Of a DNA stretch of 64,000 nt, positions 8,778-21,210 are shown piece by piece. Positions within the stretch are counted from its first letter, which is position 1. Every line of letters starts with the position of its first letter. Origin of the DNA: Pochonia chlamydosporia 170 (lineage: Eukaryota > Ascomycota > Sordariomycetes > Hypocreales > Clavicipitaceae); the NCBI RefSeq assembly GCF_001653235.2, contig NC_035790.1, positions 3,782,001 through 3,846,000 on the forward strand, given 5' to 3'. Made by a program: the position numbers and the translations under genes. The notes under the pieces are model-generated. The model worked only from the letters and a program-made list of their open reading frames with translations. It did no database searches and was not told the origin of the DNA.

Positions 8778-11545
8778 ATTAGCCAAAGAGAAAAAAGTTG
8801 TGTGTCTGGAGTAACGGTGTCTTGATGGCCTGCAACCATCGCAGAAGCCATTAGAGTGGACGGTTTTTTTCACGGCAGATAAAAGCCTGGTTGGGACGAA
8901 TTCATGCTCGGTATTATACCATACCTGGGGACCGGAATTGTGCTTTAGCATACGACAATGGAATGAAAGATCTTCAAAATAAGATGCTGGCGCACCTCGT
9001 GACTCCTGTGGCCGATTGTATCCGTGACGGTGTGCTGGGCATTCTGATAATCTCAATGCTGCATTGGGTGATTGTCCGGATATTGCGTCTGCTCTTTGTT
9101 GTATGAAATGTACTACCACGGCTCATCGTCCCAGCCTGGTACTCTACGGCTTGCATATAATAGAGATGACGAGCGACAAAGCGATGGAGCTCCGGAATGC
9201 ATTGCATTGGGTCCCGTGATATCAGTGTTGCTTCGGATAAGTCAATTCGGCATAGACGGATGCTTTGTGCCTATACGCCTCAATTTCCGTGCCTGTCTTG
9301 CTCTCCCGTATTGTGGATCGAATTCATCCATTTGGCACAAGGAGTCAGGTACCCTGCTATCATTCATCTCGCCTAGTGCTTGATATGTCGGCCGTACTCT
9401 CCTTGATCCGTCAAGGACGACTTTATCCACAGGAAAGATTTTCCCTCATCATTCATTGTAAAGGAGACGAAAGTACGGAGCATGTCCCGTGATGTGTGGT
9501 TAGCTGCCGGCTGCTGGAAAGCGAAGAGGCTCTCGGGGTCACTGGTTCATTGCTAAAGGCTAGTGATATCTGCGACTTGGCCCCTCTCTTGGCTGCAATA
9601 CGTTGAATAAAACGGCAGGCCATAGTTACCAATGTGTAGTGTCATCGTTCACAAACACATGTTTGGGGCAATGGGCAAACATGTCTTGAAAACGAGCAAG
9701 ATCTGCCCCGTCTCAACTGGGACATTCAAAGGCATACGCATCGACAGAGAGCCAATCAAATGAAGTAATTGAATGAAATGGTCGAGGTCTATTCTTATCG
9801 GATTCGCCGGCTAACCGGTATATACTAATAGCAACGGTGCCCACGTAATTCACATGGTCCGCCAATTCGGCAGAGCCGATCTGAGTGGTCATGGCTTGTA
9901 TCATTTATAGAGCATTTACTCCGTACTCCGTACATATTGGCGGGACAAGACCAGTAATTTCTTTGTTCGCAAAGAATGGGGTCTTGCTCATTTCATTTTA
10001 ACCAATGTTCCTATTGTATTTGTTGATATGTTGGATGGACTGGCGTGGCGTCAAGGCAGAGCCTCCAAAGGAAAAAAAAATTGTAAGGTGAGCCACGGAA
10101 GCTCCATGTGGCGGTTCGGATGCTACATGCATTCACAGGCATGTACCATCCAAGTACCATGCTCGGTCCAAGGGACTAGACATGTACTACTGGTCGAGTC
10201 GCCAACACACTGTTTAGCTTCTTGACAAGGGATAAAAAAAAATTGTCGGCTCGTCTTCCTAGGCCAATGCGGCAGGCCATTGCGCGATGACAAGAGTGGC
10301 ATTGTGCAGTATGACAACACGCCGTTATCGAAGATCAGACATCGCCAGGGCCAAAGATGACAATTTGCGAGGCTCGCCTGGAGGACGAAGCGAGGCGACC
10401 CAGGTAGCCAGCGCGATCCCTGCCATCCGGCGCTTCACTTCGCGTGCAGACCTGTACCAGTGAGAGAAAGGCAGCAGTCGGGCCAGGGTGAATCAGGGCA
10501 AAATCGGGCGAGCAAACGGTGGAAGAATGATCATGAGGTCCAAGTCCACGCATAATGACGCAAAAGAGGTTCTCGAGACCAATGCTCGCAAGCCGTGAGC
10601 GGCCGCCATGGATGGTAGGGCCGACGGTGGTGTTGATACGGTGAAGGTAATGGTGTGCTCTCTGATCTTGCTCTGGAGTCCGGAGTACAGGGAATAAGAA
10701 GGACCAAACTCTTCTCACCGAGGACTTCAATTCAATGTTGACTCCATGCCGTACGGAGTGCATGTATGACATCCATTGACTGCGCCCAGTTGTCACAAGG
10801 CACTGAGACAGGCGCTCATGGTTGGCAAAGGCTCGTCGTGGTTGGCTGGCATCGCCTAGAAGAGCAACTGCACCTGCCAAGCTAAGGTCGCTCCAGGTGC
10901 CGCAATTGAGGCCAGATGTGCTCAAGTGAGAAAAAATCTCGGGGTGAACCGGTATCTCAGGCTTCTGGAGGCTCCATCCCTGGAGACGTGCTTCGAAGTG
11001 AGATCCAAGTGACTTCTGAAAGTTGAGGCGGATGTCAGTGCGACCAAACGACACGCCCGAGTAACTGGCATGTACTCCGTGGGAGCAGGTATGACCATGT
11101 TATGCAGCATTGCCTTGCAGTGGTACCTTGAAGCTACCACGTGTGTACTCTGTGCCTCGGGCCCGTTACCCCTTCGAGCCTGAGGCTGGCAAGGACTAGA
11201 ACCAGAAGCGCGTTGTTGCCGTGGAAAACGAGCATGGTCGCTGTGGCCAAGGGCGACGAGGGTACCTGCCCAGGTACGGTGCCGCCCAGCACAATCAGGG
11301 TACTTTCCTGGGTACCTGAGGATCCAATTGCTGGCTCTAGCGCAGTCCGGGTAGATTCGCTCAAAACCTGTCCCCAGTCCAGGCTCCGCCGCAATTTTTT
11401 TTCCCTCTCCCCCCAAACCCGTCCGCCAGCCGGTGCAGAATTTATTTCGCTCGACTGCCCGTACACCTTCTTCTTCTTTCCTTCTCCTTTCATCCATCTC
11501 CCCTCAGTCCTTTGTCTTGTTTTCGGATAAAGAACCTCAGTCAAA
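8778..11545. other. Gene-free region of 2.8 kb upstream of the ADP/ATP carrier
   Basis: No recognisable gene. A minus-strand frame of 239 codons (10335-11054) exists, but its composition (Ser, His, Arg rich) and lack of domains look non-coding. The last 150 bases before the carrier (11395-11520) are strongly CT-rich, typical of a highly expressed fungal gene leader. GGTACCTG elements occur at 11261-11318. Confidence 0.55.
11262..11318. promoter_or_regulatory. Repeated GTACCTG elements, including an inverted pair
   Basis: GTACCTG and its exact complement CAGGTAC form a 7-bp inverted repeat with a 2-bp spacer at 11262-11277. GGTACCTG recurs at 11311-11318. The group lies about 230-285 bases before the carrier start codon, so a regulatory role is possible. 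This is inference from position and symmetry only. Confidence 0.35.
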
Positions 11546-12988
11546 ATGTCTGGTGAACAGCCTCAGAAGGTCTTGGGCATGCCGGTAAGCAATCCTGCCT
11601 CTTTGTACAAATTTTTCATGCTCCGTGAAATGCCGCGCCTGCGATAAGGGGTATCCAAGCCAACAATGGAGACGATTTCGAGATGCTCAATTGGAAAGCC
11701 ACGACCAATTGAAAGACTACAACACGCGGTTGATATCGCGATGAAGGTCGCTGCATTGGATTCGTCTCTCACCTGCGCTGGCGCTGCCTCCTATTCTGGG
11801 CCGACGGCTATTCCGGGGCGGAGGATTTTTTTTCAATCTTCACATGAGAAAGGCGACAGCTGCTAACATTTAAATTGTATAGCCCTTCGTGGCCGACTTC
11901 TTGAGTACGTTTAGACATGACCTCGAATCCAGCGGCGCGAGAATATGCTTGCTGTCACGACCATGGTCGTGCCGGCGGTGCCTCGCACCCCCTTTTTCAC
12001 AATAACTTTTTGACAAGACTGGCCACTAACTATACTCACAGTGGGTGGTATCTCCGCCGCCGTCTCGAAGACTGCCGCCGCCCCCATTGAGCGTGTCAAG
12101 CTCCTGATCCAGAACCAGGATGAAATGATCAAGGCTGGCCGTCTTGACCGCCGCTACAATGGCATCACCGACTGCTTCAAGCGCACCATGGCTGATGAGG
12201 GTGTCATGTCCTTGTGGCGTGGCAACACCGCCAACGTCATCCGATACTTCCCTACCCAGGCCCTGAACTTCGCTTTCCGTGACAAGTTCAAGAAGATGTT
12301 CGGCTTCAAGAAGGAGCGTGACGGTTACGCCATGTGGATGGCTGGTAACCTGGCTTCTGGTGGTGTATGTGGACTCCTAACCATAAAATGATGAATTCGT
12401 TCAAGCTGCTGACAATATTTACAGGCTGCTGGTGCCACGTCTATGTTGTTCGTCTACTCCCTGGACTACGCCCGTACCCGTCTTGCCAACGACGCCAAGT
12501 CTGCCAAGAGTGGTGGTGAGCGTCAGTTCAACGGTCTCGTCGATGTCTACCGCAAGACCCTCGCCTCTGACGGTATTGCCGGTCTCTACCGTGGTTTCAT
12601 GCCCTCTGTCGCTGGTATCATCGTCTACCGTGGTCTGTACTTCGGCATGTACGACTCCATCAAGCCTGTCCTCCTGGTTGGTAACCTGGCCAACAACTTC
12701 CTTGCCTCTTTCGCTCTTGGTTGGTGCGTCACCACTGGTGCCGGTATTGCTGCCTACCCTCTTGACACCATCCGTCGTCGCATGATGATGACCTCCGGTG
12801 AGGCCGTCAAGTACAAGAACTCCTTCGATGCTGCCCGCCAGATCATCGCCAAGAACGGCGTCAAGTCTCTGTTCAACGGTGCTGGTGCCAACATTCTCCG
12901 TGGTGTTGCCGGTGCTGGTGTCCTGTCTATCTACGATCAGCTCCAGCTTATCCTCTTCGGAAAGGCCTTCAAGGGTGGCTCTGGTTAA
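11546..12988 (+). CDS. aac: Mitochondrial ADP/ATP carrier
   Basis: Four coding exons: 11546-11584, 11883-11904 (a 22-nt exon), 12042-12364 and 12425-12988. They give 315 residues. The protein has three mitochondrial-carrier repeats, with P-x-[DE]-x-x-[KR] signatures visible at [20 protein letters not shown] and [17 protein letters not shown] is the hallmark of ADP/ATP exchangers. It swaps matrix ATP for cytosolic ADP across the inner membrane and has no cleavable presequence, as usual for the family. The first intron is long for this window (298 nt). The CT-rich leader and GC-ending codons suggest high expression. Confidence 0.97.
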
Positions 12989-13586
12989 ACAATTTTCCTT
13001 AATTCCTGTATAGACTAGTTCGTGCTGGAGGGGCGAAGACTGTTGCGTAATCGGTGGGCTTGATGCGATGTTTGCCGATGGTAAAAAATGGAGATGGGAT
13101 TCTGGCAGAGAGGGAAGTTGGGACAAAGAAAATGTTCCTTGTGTTTCTGTGCAACAGATGCTATTTGCGGGTTAGACTGGCATCGGCATGGCGTATTTGT
13201 CCTTCGGCTCTGCCGAGCTTTTTCTAGGTCGCTGTAATTTATACACCAATGCAATTTCCCTTGATGTTATTACTACGATCATCTGACCGAACACTGCTCG
13301 TGACAATTGGATCTGGTAAACCTCAAAACGGAATGCTTTCTGGAGATGTGGTGATGCCTGCGTTGACTCCATGTTTCAATTTTCGGACTTGGTCAGGTGA
13401 ACTGGCGTGCCTGGATGATGACTAAGGCATTGTATCTCCAGATCTTGCGACGCGCTTTGGTCCCAACTTGACAACCTTAAAAGATCAATGGTATCACACA
13501 GCCTAGTATCAATTGACTGCAAGATTGCTTGCTTACTACTGGGCCGTTTCTAACCTGTCATCTTTTACCAACTGCCTAATCACACC
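12989..13586. other. Intergenic region between the carrier and CENP-X genes
   Basis: A stretch of 598 bases with no credible gene. It should contain the carrier 3' untranslated region and the CENP-X promoter. Confidence 0.5.
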
Positions 13587-14032
13587 ATGCCTCCGAAGGA
13601 AACATCCGGCCGCGGCAGGGGACGGCCCAAGGGTACCACGAACCGTCGTCAGTCTACAGAGACAGCATCTTCCGAACCTAGTGACCCCTTTGAATCCTCA
13701 GACGACCAGACGGAAGCACAGGAGACACGAGGAGGTGACGCTGACGACGCACCGCCACCAGAGAAGTCTATACCTAAGGACCTATTGACTCGCATATTGC
13801 ACGAGTTCTTCACCAAGGACTCTACCAGGATATCTCGCGATGCAAATGCGGCGATGGGCAAATATATGGATATTTTCGTGCGGGAAGCCATTGCTAGAGC
13901 GGCTGTGGAGAAGAATGCAGGATTCTTGGAGGTATGTTACGTCTGATGGTTCGTTACGGCCGGTTGTATGACTGACAGGCGTAGGTGGATGATTTGGAGA
14001 AGATTGCACCACAGCTCTTGTTGGATCTTTGA
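13587..14032 (+). CDS. mhf2: CENP-X / MHF2 histone-fold protein
   Basis: Two exons, 13587-13931 and 13985-14032, give 130 residues. The intron is 53 nt with donor GTATGT. The first 65 residues are a charged Ser/Thr/Asp/Glu-rich tail starting with an AT-hook-like GRGRGRPKG. The histone fold follows: IPKDLLTRILHEFF, then DANAAMGKYMDIFVREAIARA, then FLEVDDLEKIAPQLLLDL, the last part supplied by the small second exon. CENP-X pairs with CENP-S (MHF1). The complex binds DNA at the inner kinetochore and works with FANCM/Mph1 helicases at stalled forks. The short last exon matters: without it the last helix of the fold is lost. Confidence 0.9.
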
Positions 14033-16426
14033 AAGACGTGGGCTCATTTGATTGTTAAAGGGAACCGCGGGTTTATTTTGCATACCAGCATGGCGATACC
14101 GAGTTTCTAGCCATTAGGGTGGTGGTGCTGCGGCCGGAATGCTGGGAGGAGGCACATTCATACTGGTGCTTTTAGTCCAAAGAAGTGTCTGGACTCGATT
14201 CGGCAGCAGTTATATCTATACCCAGGGTAAGTGTCGTCCTAGTTGGAGGAGACTCATCGGATCACTCATCAGCTGACGGCCGCGAAGTGCAATTTGGTAG
14301 CCAGAAGTTGATTAACCATGTCTGCGAGATACGAGAGAAGAATCGAACGTTCTTGGTTGCGTGTTCACAAAACACATCTTTTGACGAAGTGAAAGAATTC
14401 GAACAGCGATCGGAGACACTAAAAAGAACGAGACAGTAAGCAATATGGCCTGTCTGCATTTCTAAATAAAGACACATCGGCTAAGCTCGACGAAACCCGG
14501 CCCGAAGATGCACTTCTTTACTTGGACTTGGCACGCACCCATCATGGAGGTGAAATGAATGACACGTGCCCACGAGTCGGCCTGTCTAGGGCGGGTAGTG
14601 GTTTGGAAACGTTTTCATCCCAACGTTTTTTTGCATCTCGCCTCATGGGCTGATCGCTCGAGATGTGACATACACGAGTCGCATCATCGGGCAGAATGGC
14701 GGAGAAACGCGTGGGGAGAGTCGCAGGAGACGTCTGGCAGGTTATGTTACATAGATTTTTAGATTAATGTTCACAGTGTTTCTTCAGACGCTGGGTCAAA
14801 TTGGCCATGGATCTGAGACCCGACTGTTTCGTTTGCACAGTTCGGGGCGTAGTTTGTAACAACATGAACAACAGAGGGACTGGGGACTGTTCCAAGGGCG
14901 GCTGAGTGGATCGTGCTATAGGAGGGTGTAGTAATAATAGATGGGGTGTTTGCCAGAGCATTCTGCTTGCAAGGTGTTCCGGCCTAGGAACCAATTCGTG
15001 TGTATGCTCTATTCAAAATATTTGCGTGAAGTAACTAGCCTTTACTCTGGATGCTGGCGACATAGGATCTGGTGCTCTCAACTGGATTTCGTGGTGGAGG
15101 CCAAGAAAGTGATGAGTTCTGGTGTGGCTCTGTTCCCGTTGTGGAAGGCGCAATCCACTGCGCCTCCCGGCTCCAACACCTCCGACCATATTCTTCGACA
15201 AGCAAGAACAAAACATGCCTCAAATCTGCCTTCATTTACCAACTTCTTGCACCAATGGCGACGTCAGCTTTTCAAAGGACGCTTCCTTTCCCAGAGCTTA
15301 CACATCAGAGTCACGCAACTTTCAAAACAGCCTGATTTGCTAGATGCAGCCACATGTGTTGCAGCCGTGACTCCTGGTCACGACCGCTCCTTCGGGACTG
15401 AAACCGGGGCCGTCTCGCATGTGTCGGAGCCACCTTAAGGTGCGGCGCGACCGACCTTCAGACAGGACCCCTTGGCAGAGCCTCACCGTGGCCCTCTTAT
15501 TCCGGCTCTGCTAGTTCCGTGATGATTTTTTAATTTGGCATGTCGTCGGCGGGTATCTGGGTTGAGCATTATTCAGAATCTGGTGAATTACTCTATTGAC
15601 TCGCTCGCGAGCAGAATGACACAATGAAGGTGACGAGAATTCCAATGCTGTTCCAATACAACAAAACATCAATGAGAGAAGTTAATTTAAATCTAACTAA
15701 CACGAGTAACAGCCTTGCTCCATAGCCCTGTCGGAGAAGCGCCGGAGGAACCACTGTATTAATCGTCGACCGGGCCAAGGGCGACGCCATCACCGGCATG
15801 CCTTACACTGGCAAAACACGTCAAGACCTCACCACTGTTCCCTTCAAACCGCCCAACGGCCTTGTCTTCGCCCCTTCATGTGCCCCATCTCAATAGTCAC
15901 CCACGAGGGATCTGTCACTATCCCATGTCGAGACACCAGACCCTGTCCGGATAGCCCCCTCCCATCCTGTTGTCAAAGTTCAGGAACATGCAGGGGTCCA
16001 CGCTGGGACAGATGTTTGTCTATGTACAACGCCTCTGGATGATATCTGGATTGGGGCGATCACATTGGAGCTTTAAAACCATCTCGCCTCCCATTTTTGT
16101 CGTTTCTGTTCTCTTCTTCTGGTTTCAGTTTCTTCTCGTCTTTAACGGTTCGGTTCTCTGCAGTTCTTGAGGAACTCCTTTTCTTTCCTGCTGGTTTCTG
16201 GGTTGTTTCTTTCCTTTCGTACTCATTTCTGATACCGACAACTCATCTCACCTCCCCACGGCTTTATACATTGCGAAGAGGCTAGTCCTTGATACACACC
16301 CGCATTCTCTTGGTACAAATAAGATCCCGAACGTTGCTCTCTGGACAGAGTAATTACAGCATTCGTTTTTCTCAATCCTTAATAAACTCCCGAATAATCG
16401 ACTTCCGCAAGAAGCCTCTGTTCAAA
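14033..16426. other. Gene-free region of 2.4 kb upstream of the cupredoxin gene
   Basis: I find no protein-like frame or RNA gene. A 165-codon plus-strand frame at 14941-15438 has no domain and a composition like non-coding sequence. From about 16080 to 16420 the sequence is T- and CT-rich with few G, as in a long fungal leader. Confidence 0.5.
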
Positions 16427-17192
16427 ATGCACTTCACATCACTTGCCCTCGCCGCTCTGTTGAGCGTTGCTCAAGGTAAGAGGTGGCAGAACTAGACAGG
16501 ACCCCTTGAAAGGCAAATCTCTAACAATGTTTCCAGCTGTTGATGTTCACGTCGTCGCTGTTGGCATGAACCCTGCCAAAAACGAGACGGCATTGAAGTT
16601 CTTCCCCGAGAAGATTACAGCCAAACCAGGTAGCATGGTTCAGTTTCAGTTCTGGGCAGGCAACCACACCGTGACTCAGTCCAACTTCGACAACCCTTGC
16701 GTGCCCATCTCCATCTCAAACTCCAGCGCGACCGGTATCTTCTCCTCTTTCCAACCTGCCGCTGCTAGTGCCTCCAGGGGCCAGATTCCTGTCTTCACCG
16801 TCATGATCAACGACACCAAGCCCATGTGGTTGTTCTGCAGCCAGGGACCTCACTGCAAGAGGGGCATGTCCATGGTCATCAACGAGAACACTGGTGCCAA
16901 CTCGACTCGATCTCTGGAGAACTACAAGCAGCTCTCACAGAACTCTCAAACTGGTCCTGGGGAGATTCCTGTTGGTGGTGGCGGCAGCCCAGGCAACGGC
17001 ACCGGTGGCAATGGTGGTAATGGCGGTAATGGAGGCAGTGGTCCCAGCCCTACTCTTGGCGACGGAAGCTCTCCTACTACCGCCATCGGAAGTCAACCCT
17101 CGACATCTGCTCCTCTCACTGCTGGTGGTGTCAACCTAGCTGTGCCGAGTACCATGTTGTTGGTCTTGGGTGCTGGTTTCATGTTGCTGTAA
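16427..17192 (+). CDS. Secreted cupredoxin-domain protein, probably GPI-anchored
   Basis: Two exons, 16427-16475 and 16537-17192, give 234 residues. The first exon encodes most of a signal peptide (MHFTSLALAALLSVAQA). One cupredoxin domain follows, with the type-1 copper ligand pattern His60 (GNHTVTQ), Cys117, His122 and Met127, spaced C-x4-H-x4-M within FCSQGPHCKRGM. A Gly/Asn-rich linker (GGNGGNGGNGG) and Ser/Thr-rich stalk lead to a hydrophobic C-terminus with little after it, fitting a GPI signal. Fungal members of this type sit at the cell wall or plasma membrane; the function of most is unknown. The four ligands are present, so copper binding is likely, but an enzyme activity is not indicated. 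Confidence 0.85.
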
Positions 17193-17499
17193 ACAATCAA
17201 ATTCGATTCATAGGGAGTGGTCACGCATGTTGTGACGGAGGATGCATATTAATACCTTTGCTTTGTTTATATCTTGCTGCCGAGCAGCCGTTATTCGTTT
17301 CGTCTATATCAGAATCTTGTACGAAAGAGGAGCTGAGAGTAATGTAACTCTGCATGCCATGTCATAGACATGCACTGCTCTGATATCAGAACCTCAGGAA
17401 ATTAAGAAAAGTTTACCAAAATCCCCCTTTTGCTATTAAACGTGACGTTGTGCTCTACAATCAACTCTTCCACCATACCATCATCCCATCTCATAACCC
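17193..17499. other. Short convergent intergenic region
   Basis: It holds the 3' ends of the cupredoxin gene and the minus-strand cytochrome b5-like gene. Nothing else seen. Confidence 0.5.
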
Positions 17500-18309
17500 C
17501 TACGTCTCCTTGCGTTTCCTCGTCTGTCTCCCCTTTTGCGCCTGCGCACACAACTCCCTCCTAGGCAATTTCTCCAACCACCCCTCCTCCCTCTTAACAA
17601 ATCCCACCCGATGATACTTCTTACTATTCGCAAAAAACTTGACCCAATGGTTCAACGCCTCAAACGCCCTCTCCTTCGCCGCCGCCATCTCCTCCCCCCG
17701 CATCCTCTCCATCTCCGCCGTCGTAAAATACTTATCCACCTCAGGGTCATCCACCGGCAGAAACATCTCCTCCAGCCCCCTCAAATCAGCAGTCTGGTCC
17801 TCCGCAAAACAGCCCGTCACAAACCCGCGCGCGGCGTCACGCCCCGCAAACACATTATACGATCCGCCGGGGCCGTACATCCTCCGCCCGTTGGAGACGT
17901 CGTAGATGGTGCCGTTGATGGCGAGGTACAGCGGTTTTTGGGGGTCGCTGCCGTCGTAGGCGAGGAGTTCTTTTTCCGTGAGGTAGATTGGGCCGGACTG
18001 TAGCACGGGTTAGAATTGCGTAAAGAGGTTGTGAGGGGAGAATCTTACGAGTTGGGCTTTCCACCAGTCGACGCGTAGGTACTGGGGTTTATTCTTCATG
18101 CCCCAGAAGAAGCTCTCGCCTCCGCTGATCACGTAGCTTAGACCGCATGATGCGACGAAGAGGAATGATAGAACGCGGAGGATGTCGAGCCAGGGGGTGT
18201 AGTCGTCGGCATCGTCGGTGCGTCTGGACTTGTGTTTGGACTTTGTCTTGGGGGTTGGAGACTCGGGCGGTGCTGCTGCTTTTCGCTGACGAAGTTCGGC
18301 GTCGGCCAT
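17500..18309 (-). CDS. Membrane-anchored cytochrome b5-like heme/steroid-binding protein (MAPR type)
   Basis: Exons 18309-18049 and 17997-17500 give 252 residues; the intron donor is GTAAGA. The N-terminus is basic (MADAELRQRK and a Lys/Arg-rich stretch), followed by one membrane segment about residues 45-65 (ILRVLSFLFVASCGLSYVI). The MAPR-type cytochrome b5 domain spans about residues 90-190: IYLTEKELLAYDG, LYLAINGTIYDVSNGRRMYGPGG and YNVFAGRDAARGFVTGCF, with the tyrosines usual in MAPR heme binding. The C-terminal tail is very basic. Related proteins (Dap1, PGRMC) bind heme and support cytochrome P450 steps of sterol synthesis in the ER. This one is longer, so it may be a paralogue. An in-frame ATG at 18351 is possible but gives an atypical start. 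Confidence 0.88.
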
Positions 18310-19144
18310 GATGGGGATTGTGAGCCGATTGTTTTTATCACGGAACTCCAAGGATAGAGAGAGTGAAGATGGCCCAAGCTTGGTTCTTGTAGCAGGGATA
18401 GAGAGAGCTCGTGGAGCAGGATCGTGACGTAGCTTTTGGAGGGCAGTGCTGAGCGGGCCGGACCAGCGCCACTTGGTGTAACTGCCCGTTGGATGGGGTC
18501 TGAGAGCAAGCTTATGCTGTCAAATTGCAATTGAGTTCGGGATACACTTGCACATGGTGGACTTGGGTGATAGCTAGCTCTATGGGGCCCAAATTACTGA
18601 ACTGGCATGCAATGCATTGATTCATGGTCTCATATGGTCCACTGCTCGAATATGGGACAAGGTCTTTTGGTTTCAAGATATTTAGGAGTGCTCTGATTGG
18701 CCCACTGCTCAGAGTCTCGAGTCGCACATTCGGTCGGTTGGCTTACAATCTCTGAGTACAATGTGTTCTCAATGGGAGTCAGATTTTCCCAAGTTGACGC
18801 ATAATTGGTAATAATTCGTCACTACTGTCATGTTTTTCGTCTCCTTCTCCTGCAAGCAAAGCTGTTCCTCTGCCTGAGTATTGCCTGCAGTCACATGATG
18901 ATGCGTTGCTACGGCAACGTAATCGATAGCGGCCCAATTTTTGGGGACACCAAAGTGTAAACAGACGGCGCCACACGAAACCCACCTGCCATTCCAACCC
19001 CAACCCCATCCATCGCATCCCGCAATTGTTGAGCTCTCGAGCAGACGTCAAGTATCTCCGGACGAGGCGGAGACGACGTGGTGTCAGCGGAAGTTGCAAC
19101 TTATACAAACGACGAAAAACCACACGATACGAGCACTTTTGCCC
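18310..19144. other. Divergent intergenic region between the b5-like and coiled-coil genes
   Basis: A stretch of 835 bases with no credible gene, holding both promoters. The coiled-coil frame is open upstream to an ATG at 18941, but that segment is rich in Pro, His, Thr and Arg, like untranslated leader. Confidence 0.5.
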
Positions 19145-21210
19145 ATGGATGCAAGCTCAAGTCTTCCCAGCTCCCCAACGCCAGCTGGGGGGCCCCTCCA
19201 AGCCATGACTCCCGACCGCGTGAATCGCCGCGACTCGATATTCTCCTCGCTTCGAAGCGAAGGCAGAGATAGCTCCGTTCACGAGAAGATCAATCAGTTT
19301 AACAACCTTAGTATTGCCATGCAGTCGAAGCAGATGGAGCGCAAGACGGCCGATGCGGCACTGAAGCGGGCAATGGTGGGACGAGAGGAGGCTGAGGCGG
19401 AAATGAAGAAGATGAGGGAAGAGATAAAGCAGCTACGAAGGGAGGTTGACGAAGGCAAGGATCGAGAGAGAAAAGTCGGAGAGAGACTAGAAGCCGTCAT
19501 GGTAGGTTGATGTATACCACGCAAGACCAAGCCCCATCTGGACTGACAAGACAACAGGACAACTATGGCCGCGCCAAGGAAACACACGCACATACACAAT
19601 CTCTGTGGGAAAAAGAAATCCGAAGAGCGAGAAAAGAAAACTTCAAGAGCCAGTCTGCAATCGTGAAATTGCAAGAGGAACTCAAATCAGCCAGGAGTGC
19701 GACCAAATCGCTCGAGGAGACGCTTCAACGAGAAAAAGAGAGGAGCAAGGCCAGAGAGCAAGAAGCCTTTACGGCGCGATACCAAATTGTAGGCGTTCAA
19801 GAACAACTGGAAAAGGCACATGAACGAATCAAGGTCGTGGAGCAAGAACGAGACGCCTTCAAGACAGCCGCTAAGAACGAGGAGGTCGCTCGCATTGCTG
19901 CCGAGGGCCGGCTCCCGCTGCCGCCATCACACGATCCTACCGACGAATTTTCATCGCCAAAGAAGAAGACTGTTCCTGCTAAGCGACCTAGCGGGCGGGC
20001 ATCATCGTCTCGAGTTTCACTGTCGACGATGGAGATTATGTCCTCGGCAGCAAGCGAGATGGAGATTGAGGATCTTAATACGCAGCTGCTGTGGGAGAGG
20101 CAGCGCGCTGACAGAGCTCAAGAGATGATTGAGTTTTTGCAAGCAGAGTGCCAGATGCGCTGCTGCCCTTGCTCCAAGACGAAAAGCAGTAACGCGAGAA
20201 AAAGTCTAGAGGCTCCTCAAAAGAGACGACGTGTGTCGGTTGAGCAGGAAGAGGAACAGCAGCCGGTTATTGTGAAGGAAGAACCTCATTCGCCACACTC
20301 ACAGCGAGCGGCTTCTCGGAGTTCACAGCACAGCAGCTCACATCGCACCTCTCTACGCAGCTCAATTCGACTGGAGGAACCTCAGCAGGTGCATGAATTG
20401 GAGCCAGAGATAGAAGCAGAGCCCGAGCCTGTGGTCGAACCAGAACCGCAGCGCATCAAGTCTAGAAAGGAACCACGACGAAGCACAATATTTTGTCCCA
20501 AGGAAGGCATTTTCCGCACGGTTTCCGAGCAAGAAGCCGCAGCAATGGAAGCACAGAACCAATGCATCGTAGCCGCTGAGCCTGCCATCGAGGAGGAAGT
20601 CCACGCTGATGAGCCGTTACCAAGCACAGAGGAAGCACACAGCCCGAGGATGTACGCCAGAACACCCTCAGTCGACCCTCCCGCGTTTGCCCTTCTTGCG
20701 CAAGAACGGGACTCGCTAGATTCGCTTCTCAATGCACCCCACGATGATGCTCAGTCTGCACCTCTACCCCCCATCCCCAGCGTCCCAGTTGTCGCGGATG
20801 AGGAAGTAGTACAAGAAAACGTCCGCGTCGTAGACGAGAGCTTCTCCCCCGCCGGGTCTCCAGACCTTCGTCCTCACACATCCACGGCTTCCTACACCGT
20901 CACGACAACAGTCCCGCTTCGAGAGGACACCGCCCGATCTAGCTCCTCGTTCAACGAACGTCTGCGGACGCCTTCACACGGCAGCAGCGCCAGCTTCGAC
21001 TCCAACGATCCTGCCATGACACCCACCATGACGCGAGAGCAAGCCCTAGCTAAGATTCGTGAGCGAAGAGGACGAGCGAGGAGTGCCGCGCAAGGTGGTT
21101 CAGGCCCAGGGAAGAAGGTAGCCACTGTTACGTCGGGGCCGCGAGGCCGTCCTGTTAAGAGGGATGTTAGCGCGCCGACTGCCAAGGCTACGCCGAGGTT
21201 TAAGTCGTGA
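19145..21210 (+). CDS. Coiled-coil protein of unknown function
   Basis: Exons 19145-19501 and 19558-21210 join in frame to 669 residues. I do not recognise a named family. The N-terminus is Ser/Pro-rich (MDASSSLPSSPTPAGG). Residues about 50-280 form a long heptad-rich coiled coil (KINQFNNLSIAMQSKQMERK, then many Glu/Lys/Arg/Gln). A second short coil at about 330-350 (LNTQLLWERQRADRAQEMIE) ends in the small cysteine motif CQMRCCPCSK. The remaining half is low-complexity acidic and Ser/Pro-rich with KRRR- and GRPVKR-type basic clusters suited to nuclear import. The architecture suggests a structural role, for example at the spindle pole or septum, but that is only a guess. A start at 18941 is possible; 19145 gives the more protein-like beginning. 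Confidence 0.75.

Noticed and set aside
10335..11054. Minus-strand frame of 239 codons upstream of the ADP/ATP carrier
   Set aside because: Composition is rich in Ser, Arg and His with no domain, no flanking splice pattern and no plausible neighbours. A frame of this length can arise by chance in GC-balanced fungal DNA. A conserved hit in a relative would revive it.
12419..13126. Minus-strand frame of 235 codons
   Set aside because: Antisense shadow of the ADP/ATP carrier last exon; its Gly/Thr/Val bias mirrors the carrier codons.
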